This document shows positions 46,954 through 51,039 of a stretch of DNA of 51,039 nt, in pieces. The notes below the pieces were generated by a model. That model saw only the letters and a program-made list of their open reading frames with translations. It was not told the DNA's origin and did no database searches. This DNA comes from DATEJJ01 sp039649115 (lineage in GTDB: Bacteria > Actinomycetota > Actinomycetes > Mycobacteriales > Micromonosporaceae), in contig JBBWZQ010000098.1 in NCBI GenBank assembly GCA_039649115.1, positions 1 through 51,039 of the forward strand, written 5' to 3'. Each line of letters opens with the position of its first letter. Position 1 is the first letter of the stretch. A program made the translations under genes and the position numbers.

Positions 46954-48015
46954 GTGTCGCGCAGTCGAACCGAGCGCCTGGTCAACCTGGTGATCTGTCT
47001 GCTGTCGACGCGGCGATTCCTGACCGCGTCGCAGATCGCGGCCACCGTACCCGGTTACGAGCACGTTGCCGAGGATGCGCGTGACCACGAGGCCTTCCAG
47101 CGCAAGTTCGAGCGCGACAAGGCGGAACTGCGCGAACTCGGAGTACCGCTGGAGACCGGTACGTCCAGCGTGTTCGACGCGGAGCCCGGGTACCGGATCG
47201 CCCGCCGCGACTACGCCCTGCCCGACATCCCGCTGGAGCCCGACGAGGCCGCGGCGGTGGGCATCGCGGCCCGGCTGTGGCGGCACGCCGGCCTGGCCGC
47301 GGCGGCCTCCTCCGGGCTGGCCAAGCTGCGCGCCGCCGGCGTCGACGTGGACCCGCACGCCACCCTCGGCGTGGAGCCGGTGGTCACCGTCGACCCCGCG
47401 TTCGAGCCGCTGACCAGCGCCGTGCGGGAACGCCGGGCGGTCACCTTCGGGTACCGGACGCCGGAGGACGACGCGGCCACCACCCGCCGGTTGCAGCCCT
47501 GGGGCGTGGTGTGCTGGCGCGGGCGCTGGTACGTGATCGGCTACGACCTCGACCGGCGCGCCGAGCGCTGCTTCCGGCTCTCGCGCGTGGTGGGGGAGGT
47601 GCGCCCGGTCGGGCAGCCCGGCGCGTACCAGGCGCCGAAGAACATCGACCTGATCAACTACGTCGCGGGGCGCGCCGGTCCGGTGGAGCGGCCCGGCCGG
47701 GCGACCGTCCTGGTGCGCCCGGGTCGGGGTGCCGGGATCCGCCGCTGGGCGGAGGAGACCACCCCCGAGCCGGACGGGCGGGGCGACCGGATCGTGCTGC
47801 GCTACGCCGATCCGGACGGGTTCGCCTCCTGGCTCGTCGGGTACGGCGCGGACGTCGTCGTCCTGGACCCGCCCGAGGTACGCGCGGCGGCGGTGACCCG
47901 GCTGCGCGAGATCGCCGCGATCCACGCCCAGGCGGCGGACCTGGGCCCCGCCCCCGGCCCACCGGTGCCCGGCCCGCCCGTACCCGGGGGCCGGCGCCCG
48001 GCCGAGGTGGCCTGA
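46954..48015 (+). CDS. pafB: WYL-domain transcription factor PafB
   Basis: 353 residues from GTG at 46954. A winged HTH (RTERLVNLVICLLSTRRFLTASQIAATVPGYE, about 4-35) is followed by the WCX-type region and the WYL domain (about 150-230; RLQPWGVVCWRGRWYVIGYDLDRRAERCFRLSRVVG holds the WYV variant). The tail is Pro/Gly-rich. PafB and PafC form a heterodimer that activates DNA-damage genes, including recA, in mycobacteria by binding RNA polymerase promoters. It overlaps pafC by 1 nt (TGATG). Confidence 0.96.
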   Translation: MSRSRTERLVNLVICLLSTRRFLTASQIAATVPGYEHVAEDARDHEAFQRKFERDKAELRELGVPLETGTSSVFDAEPGYRIARRDYALPDIPLEPDEAAAVGIAARLWRHAGLAAAASSGLAKLRAAGVDVDPHATLGVEPVVTVDPAFEPLTSAVRERRAVTFGYRTPEDDAATTRRLQPWGVVCWRGRWYVIGYDLDRRAERCFRLSRVVGEVRPVGQPGAYQAPKNIDLINYVAGRAGPVERPGRATVLVRPGRGAGIRRWAEETTPEPDGRGDRIVLRYADPDGFASWLVGYGADVVVLDPPEVRAAAVTRLREIAAIHAQAADLGPAPGPPVPGPPVPGGRRPAEVA

Positions 48016-48974
48016 TGCCGGCGACCCCCTCCGCCGACCGGTTGGGCCGGCTGCTCAACCTGGTGCCCTACTTCCTCGCCCGGCCCGGCATCGAGCTGGC
48101 CCAGGCCGCCGCCGACCTGGGCGTGACCGAGCGGCAGATGCGCGAGGACCTGGAGCTGCTGTGGGTGTGCGGGCTGCCCGGCTACGGCCCCGGCGACCTG
48201 ATCGACATGGCGCTGGACGGCGACCGGGTCACCATCACCTATGACGCCGGCATCGACCGGCCGCTGCGGCTGACGCCCGACGAGGCGCTGGCGCTGGTGG
48301 TGGCGCTGCGGATGCTCGCCGAGACGCCCGGCATCGGGGAGCGCGACGCCATCGAGCGGGCCCTCGCCAAGATCGAATCAGCCGCCGGGGACCTCGCGGA
48401 CGCGCCGGTGGCGGTACGCCTGCCCGGCAACCCCGACCGGCTGTCCACCATCCGCGGCGCCGTGGAGCGCCGGCGGGCCCTGCAGATGAGGTACTACACC
48501 GCGACCCGGGACGAGATCACCGAGCGGGTGGTGGACCCGATGCGCGTACTGGTCGTGGCCGGGCACGCGTACCTGGAGGCGTGGTGCCGGCGGGCCGAGG
48601 CGGTGCGGCTGTTCCGGGTGGACCGCATCGACGGGATGCTGGAGCTGGACGAGCCGGCCCAGCCCCCACCCCAGGCGCAACCGACCGACCTCGCCGACGG
48701 CGTGTTCACAGCCACCCCGGATCTCCCGCTGGTCACGCTGCGCGTCGGGCGGGGCGGCCGGTGGATCACGGAGTACTACCCGTGCGAGGAGATCATCGAG
48801 GAGTCGCGCGAACACTGGCAGGTCTCGCTGCGCGCGGCCGACCTGGGCTGGGCCCGGCGCCTGGTGCTCGGCCTGGGACCCGAGGTGGTCGTGGTGGCGC
48901 CGCCCGAACTGGTCGCGTCCGTGCACGACCACGCGCGCGAGGCCCTCGCCGCGTACGGCGCCGGCGTCGAATAG
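48015..48974 (+). CDS. pafC: WYL-domain transcription factor PafC
   Basis: 319 residues from ATG at 48015. The HTH is DRLGRLLNLVPYFLARPGIELAQAAADLGVTERQMREDLELLWVCGLPG (about 8-58), and the WYL-type segment is RMRVLVVAGHAYLEAWCRRAEAVRLFRVDRIDGM (about 178-212); a WCX-like C-terminal domain follows. It partners PafB. The stop TAG is part of the -10 box TAGTCT of the next gene. Confidence 0.96.
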   Translation: MPATPSADRLGRLLNLVPYFLARPGIELAQAAADLGVTERQMREDLELLWVCGLPGYGPGDLIDMALDGDRVTITYDAGIDRPLRLTPDEALALVVALRMLAETPGIGERDAIERALAKIESAAGDLADAPVAVRLPGNPDRLSTIRGAVERRRALQMRYYTATRDEITERVVDPMRVLVVAGHAYLEAWCRRAEAVRLFRVDRIDGMLELDEPAQPPPQAQPTDLADGVFTATPDLPLVTLRVGRGGRWITEYYPCEEIIEESREHWQVSLRAADLGWARRLVLGLGPEVVVVAPPELVASVHDHAREALAAYGAGVE

Positions 48975-48984
48975 TCTCAGCGTC

Positions 48985-49227
48985 ATGGTCTGGCTGGTCG
49001 CGCTCGGCATTGTGGTCCTGGGGCTGCTGATCCTGGTGCTGGCGGCGTTGCCGGTGCTGCGCCGGCTGCGCCGCCTGGAGCGGGCGATGCGCCGGGCCCG
49101 GGCCAGCCAGGCACAGGCGGAAACGGTACAGATGTCCCTGGCGCGCCTGCAGGAGCGCATGGCGGCGCTGCAGGAGAAAGCCGAGGCCGTTACCACGCGC
49201 CCGCCGCGGGCCGGCGGCGGCGCGTAG
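48985..49227 (+). CDS. small membrane-anchored coiled-coil protein
   Basis: 80 residues from ATG at 48985. One N-terminal membrane helix (MVWLVALGIVVLGLLILVLAAL) precedes a charged coiled coil (RRLRRLERAMRRARASQAQAETVQMSLARLQERMAALQEKAEAV). TAGTCT (48972-48977) lies 7 nt before the ATG. It is found between pafC and tatA in this region; the function is unknown. The topology, one helix and one amphipathic stretch, resembles TatA/TatB only in outline; the Tat Gly-Pro hinge is missing. Confidence 0.8.
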   Translation: MVWLVALGIVVLGLLILVLAALPVLRRLRRLERAMRRARASQAQAETVQMSLARLQERMAALQEKAEAVTTRPPRAGGGA

Positions 49228-49289
49228 ACTGCACCGGCCAGGTGGCAAATCGGGACCTACCGTCAGGTTCGGCCCGGCCGTTCAGAACG

Positions 49290-49313
49290 TAGTATTAGCT
49301 CGTCAGTGACGAG
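49290..49313 (+). promoter_or_regulatory. tatA promoter and palindrome
   Basis: TAGTAT (49290-49295) is a plausible -10 box, followed by the 15-bp palindrome CTCGTCA-G-TGACGAG (49299-49313) at or just before the transcription start. GAGGTGG (49319-49325) is the ribosome site for tatA at 49332. The palindrome could be an operator or a 5' hairpin. Confidence 0.5.
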
Positions 49314-49331
49314 ACTGTGAGGTGGCTTCCG

Positions 49332-49595
49332 ATGGGTGCTCTCAAACCGTGGCACATCTTCGTCCTTGTTGCGGTGCTGGTGCTGCTCTTCGGTGCGAAG
49401 CGACTGCCGGACGCGGCCCGGGGCCTCGGCCGGTCGATGCGCATCCTGAAGGCCGAGACCAAGGGCCTGGCCGAGGATGACGTGCAGGCCAAGTCGGAGG
49501 CGCAGTCGGGGCATGCCCCGATCGAGGGCCAGCCGGTGCAGCCCGCGCAGCCGAAGAACGTGGACCCGGTCGAGCGCGTCCGCGACATCAGCTGA
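49332..49595 (+). CDS. tatA: twin-arginine translocase subunit TatA
   Basis: 87 residues from ATG at 49332 (MGALKPWHIFVLVAVLVLLFGAKRLPDAARGLGRSMRILKAETKGL). The short membrane helix, FGAKRLP hinge and amphipathic helix are standard. The acidic/Pro/Gln-rich tail is variable. TatA oligomers form the conduit for folded proteins carrying RR signal peptides. tatC follows after 15 nt. Confidence 0.96.
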   Translation: MGALKPWHIFVLVAVLVLLFGAKRLPDAARGLGRSMRILKAETKGLAEDDVQAKSEAQSGHAPIEGQPVQPAQPKNVDPVERVRDIS

Positions 49596-49610
49596 GCCGG
49601 GCGGCTACCC

Positions 49611-50543
49611 GTGAACTTCGCGTTGCGGCGCAAGCGCGACACCCAGTTCCAGCGGGCGGCCGACGGCTCGATGACCCTGCTCGAGCACCTGCGCGAGCTG
49701 CGCAGCCGGCTCTTCAAGGCCTCGTTGGGCATCGCGGCCGGCTTCGGCATCGGCTGGTGGTTCTCCTCGCCGACGCTCAACCTCATGGAACGGCCATACT
49801 GCGAGCTCACGCAGAAACCGGGCCAAGCGTGCAACTTCCTAGCGCTCGGGGTCACCGACCCGCTTGCGCTGCAGATGAAGGTCGCGTTGTATCTAGCGTT
49901 GATTGTGTCTGCGCCGATATGGCTCTACCAGCTGTGGGCTTTCATCGCGCCGGGACTGCATAGAAACGAACGGCGCTGGGCCTACTGGTTCGCCGGGGTG
50001 GCGACCCCGCTGTTCGCCTTCGGAGCGGTGGCGGCCTACTTCGTCGTCGCCAAGGGGATCAAGTTCCTGCTCCAGTTTGGCGGCCCGCACATCGCGGTCA
50101 GCCTGGAGATCACCAGGTACATCGGTTTCATCACGAATATGGTTCTCTTGTTCGGGTTGGCGTTCGAGTTTCCCCTGGTGGTGGTGCTGTTCAACATGGC
50201 CGGCCTGGCGAGCGCCAAGCGCCTGCTGGGCTGGTGGCGCATCGCCGTCTTCCTGTTCTTCCTCTTCTCGGCCATCGCCGTGCCCACGGCGGACCCGTTC
50301 GGCATGAGCGTTCTCGGGCTGTGCCTGACCGCGCTGTACTTCGGCGCGGTGCTGTTCTCCTACATCAACGACAAGAGGCGTGACCGCAAGAACCGCGCCC
50401 TGTACGGCAACGTGGGCGACGACGAGATCTCCCCGCTGAACTTCGACGACTCCGAGTCGGTCGAGGCGGGATCGTCGGTAGGCGCGCCCGAACCGGTGGC
50501 ACCGCCCCGGCCGCTGGAGCGCCGCTACGACGACATGACCTAA
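49611..50543 (+). CDS. tatC: twin-arginine translocase subunit TatC
   Basis: 310 residues from GTG at 49611. It has six membrane helices; MTLLEHLRELRSRLFKAS (about 21-38) is the conserved TatC N-terminal motif that with the first loop binds RR signal peptides, FLALGVTDPLALQMKVALYLALIVSAPIWLYQLWAFIAPGLHRNERRW contains the conserved FxxP-like region, and VPTADPFGMSVL leads to the last helices. A cytoplasmic acidic tail of about 60 residues ends in RRYDDMT. Codons between 49800 and 50170 are noticeably less GC-rich than in neighbouring genes. Confidence 0.96.
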   Translation: MNFALRRKRDTQFQRAADGSMTLLEHLRELRSRLFKASLGIAAGFGIGWWFSSPTLNLMERPYCELTQKPGQACNFLALGVTDPLALQMKVALYLALIVSAPIWLYQLWAFIAPGLHRNERRWAYWFAGVATPLFAFGAVAAYFVVAKGIKFLLQFGGPHIAVSLEITRYIGFITNMVLLFGLAFEFPLVVVLFNMAGLASAKRLLGWWRIAVFLFFLFSAIAVPTADPFGMSVLGLCLTALYFGAVLFSYINDKRRDRKNRALYGNVGDDEISPLNFDDSESVEAGSSVGAPEPVAPPRPLERRYDDMT

Positions 50544-50574
50544 AGGTCACATCAGCCCAACCCGCCAGCTCCGC

Positions 50575-50592
50575 GTTCCCCGGGTGGGGGAC
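50575..50592 (+). terminator. possible hairpin after tatC
   Basis: GTTCCCC and GGGGGAC pair around GGGT with one mismatch, 32 nt after the tatC stop. There is no T-tract, so this is a weak call. Confidence 0.35.
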
Positions 50593-50688
50593 ACGGCCCT
50601 GTCATAGTGACGATTGGGTGCCGTTTGGGTGGCTTGATGCCAAATCACCTGACACGGCGCGATACATGCAAGCGGGACGGCTCACCCG

Positions 50689-51039
50689 ATGATCGAGGTT
50701 CTCGAAGCCGTAGATCACAGGAAAGCCGTACCCGTGGACGTATTCTGCCCCCTCGACGCGCAAGCGTCACCCGCGCACAGCCGCGACCTGTTCGCCGTGT
50801 TGGACACCTTGCCGGATCCACGCCCCAGCGGCTGGCGGCGTCATCCACTGGGCTATGTGCTGGCGGTGGTGTTCACCGCCTTCACGCTGCCGGGCTTCGG
50901 GTCGCTGGCCGCCGTCGCGCAGTGGGCTGGCGACCCGGCCGGACCCTGTGATGAGTTGCTGCGTCTGGGTGTCTGGCCGGACCCGTTCGACGGGCGGATC
51001 TGGCCACCGTCGGAGCCGACGACCCGCACGATCCTGACC
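50689..51039 (+). mobile_element. ISAs1-family transposase, 5' part (cut by window edge)
   Basis: ATG at 50689 opens 117 residues to the window end with no stop (MIEVLEAVDHRKAVPVDVFCPL). The segment DLFAVLDTLPDPRPSGWRRHPLGYVLAVVFTAFTLPGFGSLAAVAQWA is the N-terminal domain associated with DDE transposases of the ISAs1 family (DDE_Tnp_1-associated). The catalytic DDE part lies outside the window. Base composition is less GC-biased than in the neighbours, as expected for an insertion sequence. The left terminal inverted repeat could not be fixed; the element probably begins in the 146 bp after tatC, where the usual next chromosomal gene is missing. Confidence 0.82.

Noticed and set aside
46945..46965. 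SOS-box-like TCGAAC before pafB
   Set aside because: Only the left half matches the actinobacterial LexA site; the right half does not fit.
1..51039. CRISPR array or Cas genes suggested by the TPR-CHAT/sigma context
   Set aside because: No direct-repeat array with unique spacers and no Cas-like protein was found; the tandem repeats present have no spacers.
1..51039. tRNA or rRNA genes
   Set aside because: No cloverleaf ending with the usual T-loop sequence and no rRNA signature was recognised on either strand by eye.

Overview
The window is very high-GC DNA from an actinomycete. It carries the phosphatidylinositol mannoside (PIM) genes, a complete Pup-proteasome tagging system with PafBC, Scr1/WhiJ-type XRE and DUF397 genes, many GTG starts and many promoters whose -10 box sits 6-8 nt before the start codon. 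A Micromonosporaceae-like genome fits this gene order best, but the family is an inference.

Layout. (1) 1-5523, minus strand: a PAS-GGDEF-EAL protein, then a tightly overlapping operon of cytoplasmic subtilase, sigma factor, small beta-rich protein and the start of a TPR protein (probably TPR-CHAT). This is the best candidate for an under-described system. (2) 5.6-12.8 kb: accessory enzymes (PfpI, SDR, aldo-keto reductase, small membrane protein), a MerR regulator overlapping a VIT/VWA protein, and a CFA-synthase-like methyltransferase. (3) 12.9-26.6 kb: the conserved actinobacterial block thrS, HIT/AP4A phosphorylase, pgsA, PIM acyltransferase, pimA, pdxS, pdxT, yebC. It is interrupted by an MFS transporter, an aldo-keto reductase and an EF-G2 gene, and yebC is not followed by ruvCAB. 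(4) 26.6-31.7 kb: a class V aminotransferase-like protein, a GNAT, an MFS pump with its TetR regulator, and an XRE/DUF397 pair. (5) 31.8-51.0 kb: dop, pup, prcB, prcA; an 8.5 kb surface-glycan island (glycosyltransferases, flippase, epimerase, all four dTDP-rhamnose genes, a methyltransferase); then pafA, a small anchored protein, DUF3866, pafB, pafC, tatA, tatC; and finally the start of an ISAs1-type transposase cut by the window edge.

How genes work together. Dop activates Pup, PafA attaches it and PrcAB degrades tagged proteins; PafBC is a DNA-damage transcription activator; TatAC exports folded proteins. RfbABCD make dTDP-L-rhamnose for the nearby glycosyltransferases and the flippase exports the product. 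PgsA, the acyltransferase and PimA make the first PIM lipids. PdxST make pyridoxal phosphate.

Cross-cutting sequence themes are tandem repeats of about 14-19 bp at gene ends, several of which copy a stop codon, and -10 boxes placed for leaderless transcripts. No tRNA, rRNA or CRISPR array was seen. No stretch over 300 bases lacks a gene.
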